A stretch of 6,649 bases of DNA, from assembly GCA_903847285.1 (NCBI GenBank), contig CAINDH010000250.1:1-6649 (forward strand). The letters run 5' to 3'. Under the pieces are notes generated by a model. The model saw nothing but the letters and a program-made list of their open reading frames with translations, had not been told where the DNA came from and made no database searches. A program made the translations under genes and the position numbers. Each line of letters begins with the position of its first letter. Position 1 is the first letter of the stretch. Below, in pieces: positions 1-5,860 of the stretch. This DNA is from an uncultured Verrucomicrobia subdivision 3 bacterium (GTDB lineage Bacteria; Verrucomicrobiota; Verrucomicrobiae; Limisphaerales; UBA11358).

Positions 1-219
1 GCCGGTCGCGCCGCCTGCGACAGCGATGGGATGGTGGCCGAGCAATTGAAACCGGCGCAACGCGAGCAGCGGCACGAGATTGCCGACGTGTAAAGAATCC
101 GCCGTCGGGTCGAATCCGCAGTAAAGCGTGATGGGCGCGGCAATTTTCTTTTCCAATTCAACCGCGTCGGTGCAATCGGCCACGAGGCCGCGCCATTTCA
201 GTTCATCAATGATGCTCAC
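1..219 (-). CDS. tyrS: Tyrosyl-tRNA synthetase, N-terminal part (cut by window edge)
   Basis: This is a class I aminoacyl-tRNA synthetase that activates tyrosine with ATP and loads it onto tRNA-Tyr in the cytoplasm. Only the first 73 codons are inside the window; the gene runs off the left end. Reading from a GTG at 219, the protein begins [15 protein letters not shown], a typical TyrS opening. It continues with the nucleotide-binding start of the Rossmann fold: [12 protein letters not shown] at about residues 33-44, the class I signature as HVGN at 44-47, then a [13 protein letters not shown] stretch at 61-73 that matches the family's GH-P-A--GGATG segment. The fourth signature position is Asn instead of His, a variant I recall from other bacterial TyrS proteins, so I do not read it as damage. 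The KMSKS loop and the C-terminal tRNA-binding domain lie outside. The GTG start fits homologue length, although no strong Shine-Dalgarno sequence precedes it. The gene is divergent from murJ. Confidence 0.95.
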   Translation of the reverse strand, partial: MSIIDELKWRGLVADCTDAVELEKKIAAPITLYCGFDPTADSLHVGNLVPLLALRRFQLLGHHPIAVAGGATG

Positions 220-250
220 GCGGGCAGGTTAAATCGTCACCGATGAAATG

Positions 251-264
251 CCAATTTCCAATTG
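251..264. repeat. 7-bp tandem repeat, two copies
   Basis: CCAATTT (251-257) is followed directly by CCAATTG (258-264), two copies differing in the last base. The second copy contains the palindrome CAATTG. It lies in the spacer between tyrS and murJ. With only two copies it may be chance, but two further tandem repeats follow within 75 bp. Confidence 0.4.
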
Positions 265-282
265 AACCCAAACCGGCTGCAC

Positions 283-298
283 ACCAAGTAACCAAGTC
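283..298. repeat. 8-bp tandem repeat, two copies
   Basis: ACCAAGTA (283-290) is followed directly by ACCAAGTC (291-298), identical except for the last base. It is the second of three short tandem repeats in the tyrS/murJ spacer. Its function is unknown; it could be a remnant of replication slippage or part of a dispersed repeat unit. Confidence 0.45.
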
Positions 299-312
299 TT
301 CAAGGAATTTGG

Positions 313-336
313 CTTTGCGACTTTGCGACTTTGCGT
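313..336. repeat. 8-bp tandem repeat CTTTGCGA, three copies, at the murJ 5' end
   Basis: Three contiguous copies are seen: CTTTGCGA (313-320), CTTTGCGA (321-328) and CTTTGCGT (329-336), the last with one changed base. The third copy contains the TTG at 331 that is the most upstream possible murJ start, and it runs straight into GAGA (337-340), the only purine-rich stretch that could act as ribosome binding site for the GTG at 349. The repeat therefore lies in the murJ leader or the first codons, depending on the true start. Confidence 0.75.
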
Positions 337-348
337 GAGAATCCGCGC

Positions 349-2037
349 GTGTCAAAAATGCTGAAAGCCTCCGGTGCGATGGCCGCCGCGACTCTCTTGA
401 GCCGCGTGCTCGGCCTCATGCGCGAGCAGGCTTATATGTTTTTCCTCGGCACGACGTGGGTCAACGACGCCTTTCAATATGCCTTCACGGTTCCGAATCT
501 TTTCCGCCGGCTGCTTGGTGAAGGTGCGCTTACAGCAGCGTTCATCCCCATCTTCAAAGCAAAGGAAAAAACTGACGGCGAAGTCGAAATGTGGAAGGCG
601 GCGAACGCGGTCATCTCTGGTCTGCTCGTTGCTGCGAGTGTGATTGTTGCGATGGTGCTGTTACTGGTTTCGCTGGCACTGGCGTTTGGAACGCCGCTGG
701 AATTTTCCATGCCGGTAGCCAGTGCGGTTCACGAAACCATTTCTGCCACCACCAACGCCGCCGCCGGTGCCGCGCCAGCCGTTCACTTTTGGCAACCCGG
801 CCAGTTTCCGCCAAAAATCATCCTCATGCTGGAGCTGCTGCGCGTCATGTTCCCCTACATGATTCTCGTCTGTCTCACGGCGGTGATGATGGGAATGCTC
901 AATGCGCGCGGCCATTTTTTCATCCCCGCGATGGGCGCGACGATGCTGAATGTCGTGATGATTTTTTCCGTCTACTGGCTTGCGCCAAAATTCGGCGCGG
1001 ACTTGCCCAAGGTGCGGCAATTGCCCGTGCAAGTTTTTGCGCTCGCCTACGGTGTGCTCGTAGCGGGCGTGGCGCAGGCGGCCTTTCAGTTGCCTACGCT
1101 CTGGCGCGACGGCTTCCGCTACCGCTGGGTCTCGCCGTGGCACAACGAAACCGTCCGCCGCGTGGTGAGACAGATGATTCCTGGCACCATCGGCGTGGCT
1201 GCATTTCAGATTAACGTCGCGTTCGTGCAACTCGTCGCCCTCTTTGTCGGCGAAGGCATTGTGTCGTCGTTCAATGGCGCGGTGCGGCTGATGGAGCTGC
1301 CGCAGGGATTGTTTGGCATCTCGCTTGCGACGTTTTTGCTGCCCGCACTTTCCGGGCTGGCGTTGGACAAAAATTATCCCGAGTTCCGTGCCGCACTCCG
1401 CAGCGGTCTCGCGACACTCATGTTTGTGAACCTTATCTGCTCCGTGTTGCTCGTCGTGCTGGCGGAGCCGATTGTGCGACTGCTGTTCGAGCACGGCGAA
1501 AAATTCACGGCGGCCTCGACCACGCGCGTGTCATTCGCGCTCGTCTGCCTCGCGCCGGGACTAGTGGCGTTTTCCACGGCGAACATCCTGGCGCGTGCGT
1601 TTTACGCGCTGGGTGACACCAAGACGCCAATGAAAATTAGCCTAGTCATCCTGATAATCAATTTCGCCGCTGCGTGCCTGTTGATGCCGTTGCTTGGCGA
1701 AGGCGGTCCGGGCATCGCAAACACCCTCACCTCCGCACTCAATGTGGGACTCCTGTTTTTTGCGCTGCGGAAAAAACTCAGCAAGCTGGAAATGCAGCCG
1801 CTGCGCGAGGCGTTGCGACCGCTGCTGCTGGCGGGCACGCTGGCTGGCGTCATCGCGTGGGGCTGCGGACGGATTTGGGAAGCACAAATTGGCCATGGGA
1901 GCATCGCGTTGCAAATTGGTGCCGTATTTGTGCCGGCGGGAATTGCGGGGGGAATCTACTGGCTACTCGCGCTGCTTTGCAAAATTCCTGCGGCAAAGGA
2001 AATGACTGACTTCGCGCTGGTGAAATTAAAACGGTAG
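349..2037 (+). CDS. murJ: Lipid II flippase MurJ (MviN family)
   Basis: This inner-membrane protein of the MOP exporter superfamily moves lipid-linked peptidoglycan precursor (lipid II) from the cytoplasmic to the periplasmic face. From the GTG at 349 it has 562 residues, against 511 for E. coli MurJ. The N-terminal signature is clear: SRVLG with R19, R25, then NDAF with D40, and PNLFRRLLGEGA with R53, R54 and E58. These align one residue later than E. coli R18, R24, D39, R52, R53 and E57. The central RLMELPQG carries R313 and E316, matching E. coli R270 and E273 with a shift of 43, so about 42 residues are inserted in between. Most of that excess lies in a loop at about residues 115-160, between TM3 and TM4. 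Hydrophobic helices continue to the C-terminus, as expected for the 14-helix family. The frame stays open up to a TTG at 331, but the GTG at 349 (MSKMLKASGAM) fits the family N-terminus better; ATG 358 is a third option. The gene converges on recG. Confidence 0.95.
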   Translation: MSKMLKASGAMAAATLLSRVLGLMREQAYMFFLGTTWVNDAFQYAFTVPNLFRRLLGEGALTAAFIPIFKAKEKTDGEVEMWKAANAVISGLLVAASVIVAMVLLLVSLALAFGTPLEFSMPVASAVHETISATTNAAAGAAPAVHFWQPGQFPPKIILMLELLRVMFPYMILVCLTAVMMGMLNARGHFFIPAMGATMLNVVMIFSVYWLAPKFGADLPKVRQLPVQVFALAYGVLVAGVAQAAFQLPTLWRDGFRYRWVSPWHNETVRRVVRQMIPGTIGVAAFQINVAFVQLVALFVGEGIVSSFNGAVRLMELPQGLFGISLATFLLPALSGLALDKNYPEFRAALRSGLATLMFVNLICSVLLVVLAEPIVRLLFEHGEKFTAASTTRVSFALVCLAPGLVAFSTANILARAFYALGDTKTPMKISLVILIINFAAACLLMPLLGEGGPGIANTLTSALNVGLLFFALRKKLSKLEMQPLREALRPLLLAGTLAGVIAWGCGRIWEAQIGHGSIALQIGAVFVPAGIAGGIYWLLALLCKIPAAKEMTDFALVKLKR

Positions 2038-2060
2038 CCACCCCGCCGCCGGTTTGCGAG

Positions 2061-4103
2061 TCATGGCAAAACTTTTTCCGGCAGAAAACTTTTTTTCACC
2101 AACTCCCGCGCCTGTCGGATGAGGCTCAAATCCTCCGCAAGATTTCCGAAACGCAACTTCATCGCGCCGCTCTGCTCCTGCCCGAGCAATTCGCCCGGGC
2201 CGCGCAATTTCAAATCCGCCTCCGCAATTTTGAATCCATCATTCGTCTCCTCCAAAATTTTCAGCCGTGCCTGCGCCTCCTCGTTCAGCGCGTCGGAAAT
2301 CAAAATGCAAAATGATTCATGCGCGCCGCGCCCGATGCGTCCGCGCAACTGATGCAACTGCGCCAGCCCGAAATGCTCCGCGTTTTCGATAAGCATCACC
2401 GTGGCGTTCGGCACATCCACGCCCACCTCGATGAGTGAAGTGGCGACGAGTGCCGAAATTTTGTTCGCGCGGAATGCCGCCATCACCGACTCCTTCTCTG
2501 CCGGCTTGATGCGTCCGTGTAGCAAACCGACTTTGAATCCATTCAAGGCCTTCTGCACGTTGGCAAATTCCTTCGTCACCGCCTTGATGTCTTTGTCCGT
2601 GTCCGCCACCTCGGCACGCGGATAAACGATGTAAGCCTGACGTCCACCGGAAATTTTCTCGCGGATGAATTCAAAAACTTTCGGTAACTTGTCTGTCGCA
2701 CGCAGAAAAGTTTTTATCACACCGCGTCCTCCAGGCAGTTCGTCAATTGTGGAAACATCAAGGTCGCCGTAAAGCGTTAGGCCAAGCGTGCGCGGAATCG
2801 GCGTGGCCGTCATCACCAGCAGATGCGGATAATTGCCTTTGCGCACCAGCGTCTCACGCTGCGCCACGCCGAACTTGTGCTGCTCATCCACGATGACGAG
2901 GCCGAGCTTTGGCAGCTCAAAGCCGCTCGTGAGCAACGCGTGCGTGCCGATAATGAGGCGCGAGACATGGGGCGCAAGGCTTGGGGATTTCTTGCTGCCG
3001 GTCTGTAAGTCCACACTCACACCCAGCGGCGCAAGCCATTTGGAGAAATTTCTAAAATGTTGTTCCGCCAAAATTTCCGTTGGTGCCATCAGCGCGACGT
3101 TGAAGCCGCTTTCCAAAGCCATCAACGCGCAGCATGCCGCCACCGCGGTTTTGCCAGAGCCGACATCGCCCTGCAACAGCCGGCGCATGGGAAATGTCCC
3201 GCCCATGTCCGCGCGGATTTCGCGCAGCACACTCGTCTGCGCTGGGGTGAGTTTGAAGCCCAGCGCGGCGAGAAACGGTTTCATTAAACGATTGTCACCA
3301 CCGCAGGGCAGCGCCTTGGACAGCGCCTCAAATTTTTTTCGGCGTGACTGGATTTGGAATTGCAGCGTCACGAATTCATCCAGCGCCAGCCGCTGCCGTG
3401 CTATTTCCGCATCCGTCAATTCCTCCGGGAAATGAATCATGTGAACCGCATTGGCACGCGTTGGTAGCGCAGCAGCGTCTCGGCAAAGCGCCGTAACCTT
3501 GTCGTCAAAAATGTTCCATTCGGGAAAATCGGCGGCACTCAGCCGAGGTGCCGCCACGAATGTCTCCAGCGCCCGCCAAATGATTGATCGCATCACCCGC
3601 GCCGTCAGCCCCTCAGTCAGCGGATGCACCGGCACGATGCGGTTGACGTGGATGAATTCATCATCGCCCGGCTCGCAGTATTCCGTTTCTGGATGCGTAA
3701 GCGTGCGCGGTTTTTTTTCGTCATCGAGCTTGCCGTAGATCAAAAACTCGCGGCCCACGGCATACCAATCCGGCATCCATGCTTGCGCCTGCCACCAGCG
3801 GCAGTGCAAACGCGCCGAGCCGTCATCGAAAACGCATTCAAACAGCGAACGCGTGCCCTGTTTGAATCGTTTGATGCCGGCGGCGATTATTTTCCCACGC
3901 ACCGTTGCGGGCTCCTTCAGTTTCAATTCGCGGATGGTGAGAAATTTTCTCCGGTCTTCGTAGCGTCGCGGCTTGTGCAGCAGCAAATCCTCGACGGTAA
4001 AAATTTCCAACCGCGCCAGTAACTTCGCGCGCTCCTCGCCCACGCCCCAGACGGAGGAAACGGGCGCGGTAAGTGGAGAAATTTGTTGTTCCGGCGAGGT
4101 CAC
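2061..4103 (-). CDS. recG: ATP-dependent DNA helicase RecG
   Basis: RecG is a monomeric superfamily 2 double-stranded DNA translocase that reverses stalled replication forks and branch-migrates Holliday junctions and D- or R-loops. The 680-residue product is close to the usual length (E. coli 693). The N-terminal wedge/OB region (about 50-150) includes RYEDRRKF near 47-54, typical of the family. Helicase motifs follow in order: LTPAQ at 286-290, Walker A GDVGSGKT at 312-319, the DEQH box with KFG at 406-412, TATPIPRTL at 432-440, SLIEVGVDVPNAT at 556-568, and motif VI QLRGRIGRG at 585-593. The C-terminal segment with LRGPGELLGQEQSG (633-646) is the RecG-specific TRG region that couples ATP hydrolysis to translocation. 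All key residues are present, so the protein should be active. The GTG start overlaps the TGA stop of the upstream membrane gene (GTGA), which suggests translational coupling. It ends 23 bp from the murJ stop, in convergent orientation. Confidence 0.97.
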   Translation of the reverse strand: MTSPEQQISPLTAPVSSVWGVGEERAKLLARLEIFTVEDLLLHKPRRYEDRRKFLTIRELKLKEPATVRGKIIAAGIKRFKQGTRSLFECVFDDGSARLHCRWWQAQAWMPDWYAVGREFLIYGKLDDEKKPRTLTHPETEYCEPGDDEFIHVNRIVPVHPLTEGLTARVMRSIIWRALETFVAAPRLSAADFPEWNIFDDKVTALCRDAAALPTRANAVHMIHFPEELTDAEIARQRLALDEFVTLQFQIQSRRKKFEALSKALPCGGDNRLMKPFLAALGFKLTPAQTSVLREIRADMGGTFPMRRLLQGDVGSGKTAVAACCALMALESGFNVALMAPTEILAEQHFRNFSKWLAPLGVSVDLQTGSKKSPSLAPHVSRLIIGTHALLTSGFELPKLGLVIVDEQHKFGVAQRETLVRKGNYPHLLVMTATPIPRTLGLTLYGDLDVSTIDELPGGRGVIKTFLRATDKLPKVFEFIREKISGGRQAYIVYPRAEVADTDKDIKAVTKEFANVQKALNGFKVGLLHGRIKPAEKESVMAAFRANKISALVATSLIEVGVDVPNATVMLIENAEHFGLAQLHQLRGRIGRGAHESFCILISDALNEEAQARLKILEETNDGFKIAEADLKLRGPGELLGQEQSGAMKLRFGNLAEDLSLIRQARELVKKSFLPEKVLP
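4100..4103 (-). promoter_or_regulatory. GTGA stop/start overlap coupling the membrane gene to recG
   Basis: On the minus strand, GTG (4103-4101) begins recG and TGA (4102-4100) ends the upstream membrane protein, sharing two bases within a four-base junction. Such overlaps usually let terminating ribosomes reinitiate on the next gene. Coupling is inferred from the arrangement and is not shown directly. Confidence 0.6.
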
Positions 4104-5851
4104 GGTTTGGTTTCGGAAGAAGTGGGTTTTAAACGGCCTGACTCCAGGATTTGAAGCTCCTTCTGCGCCTCGGTGTCATTCGGCTGTAGCTTCAGAGCTT
4201 CGTGCAAATGCAGCGCGGCATCGTCGGTGCGCGCGGAGTTGGCATAGACCAGCGCGAGTTTTTTGTGCAGCGACACGGTATAGCTCGTGCGATCAACGTC
4301 GCGCCAGCAAAACGCGCCTAGGCCGGTGGTGAGTGCCGCGAGTATCACGCACAGCCACGCGATGCCTTCACCGCGCAGGGAAATTCCCGGACGTCGCAGC
4401 GCGCGACCGGCGAGGAATGCACACGCCACCAAGCCCGCGCATAAAATTGCCACGGCGTGATCCACCACCGCGAGCGCGGCGGCAGAAAACCGTCCGTTTT
4501 TTTTGAGGTCGCTGGCTGGCGGAAATGCTTCGGCTGGCAGAATAGAAACCAATTTGGGTTGCTGCAAAATTTCCACTAGCCAGTCCGCGCTCCAATACGG
4601 CACGGTCTCGCGCGGAGAATTTTTCAAGGCGGCTGCATCGCCGGTGGCGATGAAAGCGCGGACGGTCTGCACCTGCGCCAGTCCCCAGCCGCGCGCGCCT
4701 TCGAGATAGTTTTCAGCAATCGCCCGCGAGCTTTGCACCTGGCCAAAAATCAGGATGGCCGACCAGATGAGCGCGAACGGTAGCGCGAATTTTTTCACGC
4801 ACGGAGTAAATTTTTTTTCCGCCGCCAGCACAAACAATGCGGCGCAGTTCGCCAGTGGCAAGGTGCTCAAGGCATCGAGATAGCGACTGCTCTCCGCCAT
4901 GCGGGCACGTCCGTAGGCCAGCACCAGTGCTTGCAAAAAGGCCCAGCCGCCCAGCGCCAAAACGAATTCCGCTGCGCGTTGATTCTTGAATCCGCCCCGA
5001 AAGAATTTCACCGCGACCAAGGCGAGCGGCAACTGGAGCAGCAGGAGCAAGACCGGATGCGAACCGAACGGCCACGCGAGATTTTCCAGCAGCGTGCCGA
5101 TGAAATCGCCGGCGGAATTCGCCTGGAGTTGCGCGTGCTGGGCGACGGTCACTTTCACCGCCAAACCGAACGCAACCACCGCCAGTCCGCAAAGCGCGGT
5201 CAAAATTTCTCCGCGTGATGCGTTCCTGTATTTCGCTACGCGCAAGCCGACCAGCCCGACAATCGCCGCTGCTGCGAGAAACCCGGAGGCCATGGTGAAG
5301 ATCGCCAGCAACGCCGCCATCAGTCCGCCGAACCAGAGCTTGCCACAGGGTTTTCCGAAACCGAGGCCGAGAATGGCGATGACCGAGAAAACGTTAGTGA
5401 AATAAAATTGCGATTGAAAACCGCGAATGGTGTTTTCCGCCGCAAACGGCAGCGCGAAAAAAGGCAGCAGGGAAAAACAAATCAGCCCAGCGTATTTGCG
5501 TCCTGTGAAATGCCAAATCGCCGTCGCCACTCCGCAACCGTAGCCAATGTGGAGCAAAGCATTGATGACGGTTTGCAGATAGATATCCCACCGGCCGTTG
5601 AGTTTTACTTCTAGCAAATCCAACAGGCGGGTGAACAAGATACGGTGTTCGTTGTGCGGTATGAAAAAATCACGCCAGGTCAGCGTTCCTTCCAGCCACG
5701 GTTTGAATAGCAGCCGAGCCTCGTCCCACTGATCCCAAAACGGCAGGTTCGTCGCCCAGAGCTGAATGGTCCACAGCTTCGCGCCGAGCGCGACGAGGAA
5801 AAATGCCGCCAGCCACGCGGCCAGGGTTCTTTTGCTTTCGGCGGTTTGCAC
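4100..5851 (-). CDS. Polytopic membrane protein with C-terminal TPR-like segment; GT-C-like, function unknown
   Basis: I do not recognise a named family. The 583-residue protein shows about 13 hydrophobic segments (roughly 9-28, 90-112, 119-137, 150-165, 172-187, 188-204, 214-234, 262-283, 294-314, 325-345, 355-371, 457-482, 495-516). Basic stretches such as GRKY, KYRNASRGE, KFFRGGFKNQR and KKFTPCVKK fall where the positive-inside rule expects cytoplasmic loops. That places a 60-residue first loop outside, with WDQWDE (39-44) and HNEHR (66-70), and a second long external loop at about 372-456. Residues 523-558 resemble one TPR repeat (ALVYANSARTDDAALHLHEALKLQPND), predicted on the outer face. 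Many short external acidic residues in loop 1 plus an SSRYLD stretch (321-326) recall GT-C glycosyltransferases that use polyprenyl-linked sugars; this is inference. Alternatives are a polymer ligase or a non-enzymatic membrane protein. It starts with GTG 9 bp after dus and overlaps recG by 4 bp. Confidence 0.8.
   Translation of the reverse strand: MQTAESKRTLAAWLAAFFLVALGAKLWTIQLWATNLPFWDQWDEARLLFKPWLEGTLTWRDFFIPHNEHRILFTRLLDLLEVKLNGRWDIYLQTVINALLHIGYGCGVATAIWHFTGRKYAGLICFSLLPFFALPFAAENTIRGFQSQFYFTNVFSVIAILGLGFGKPCGKLWFGGLMAALLAIFTMASGFLAAAAIVGLVGLRVAKYRNASRGEILTALCGLAVVAFGLAVKVTVAQHAQLQANSAGDFIGTLLENLAWPFGSHPVLLLLLQLPLALVAVKFFRGGFKNQRAAEFVLALGGWAFLQALVLAYGRARMAESSRYLDALSTLPLANCAALFVLAAEKKFTPCVKKFALPFALIWSAILIFGQVQSSRAIAENYLEGARGWGLAQVQTVRAFIATGDAAALKNSPRETVPYWSADWLVEILQQPKLVSILPAEAFPPASDLKKNGRFSAAALAVVDHAVAILCAGLVACAFLAGRALRRPGISLRGEGIAWLCVILAALTTGLGAFCWRDVDRTSYTVSLHKKLALVYANSARTDDAALHLHEALKLQPNDTEAQKELQILESGRLKPTSSETKP
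4178..4285 (-). other. TPR-like repeat in the membrane protein C-terminus
   Basis: Residues 523-558 of the membrane protein fit a single tetratricopeptide repeat: small and aromatic positions in LALVYANSA, then AALHLHEALKLQPND, the classical A---YE-AL-L-P-- ending. It follows the last predicted helix and precedes a short polar tail. TPRs usually bind protein partners and normally come in three or more copies, so a lone unit may pair with another TPR protein or be a minimal remnant. Confidence 0.6.
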
Positions 5852-5860
5852 GCGGTTGAA

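Larger units (their letters stand above)
220..348. other. Divergent tyrS/murJ intergenic region
   Basis: This spacer lies between the tyrS start on the minus strand and the preferred murJ start on the plus strand, so it should hold the promoters of both. No strong sigma-70 promoter is visible. On the minus strand a TTGGCA (about 248-253) followed by TTTAAC (about 227-232) is a weak possible -35/-10 pair for tyrS. On the plus strand nothing better than a TTGAAC at 262-267 with a poor -10 was found. Most of the region is made of short imperfect tandem repeats, listed separately. No RNA gene or riboswitch-like fold was recognised. Confidence 0.6.

Noticed and set aside
130..141. Asn in place of His in the TyrS signature (HVGN) as a possible defect
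   Set aside because: I recall this variant from other bacterial TyrS proteins, and the surrounding residues are intact.
227..267. Sigma-70 promoters for tyrS or murJ
   Set aside because: Only weak matches to -35 and -10 boxes exist with approximate spacing; without a mapped transcription start they are not supportable as separate features.
591..1214. Plus-strand 207-codon frame inside murJ in another reading frame
   Set aside because: The translation is rich in Cys, Arg and His without recognisable motifs, fully inside the MurJ coding sequence.
661..1494. Long antisense open frame (277 codons) within murJ
   Set aside because: It lies opposite a clear MurJ, its translation is rich in His, Arg, Gln and Glu with no domain, and GC-rich genes commonly give such mirror frames.
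2053..2077. Possible terminator for murJ: TTTGC, 8-nt loop, GCAAA, then TTTTT
   Set aside because: The stem is only 5 bp and AT-rich, and it lies inside the recG coding end, so it is too weak to call.
2833..3435. Plus-strand 200-codon frame opposite recG
   Set aside because: It overlaps the helicase core of RecG, where the motifs are intact; its Ser/Ala/Arg-rich translation shows no family features.
4713..5192. Minus-strand 159-codon frame within the membrane protein gene
   Set aside because: It is an out-of-frame reading of the membrane gene, Gly/Arg-rich, with no motif and no sign of a frameshifted partner.
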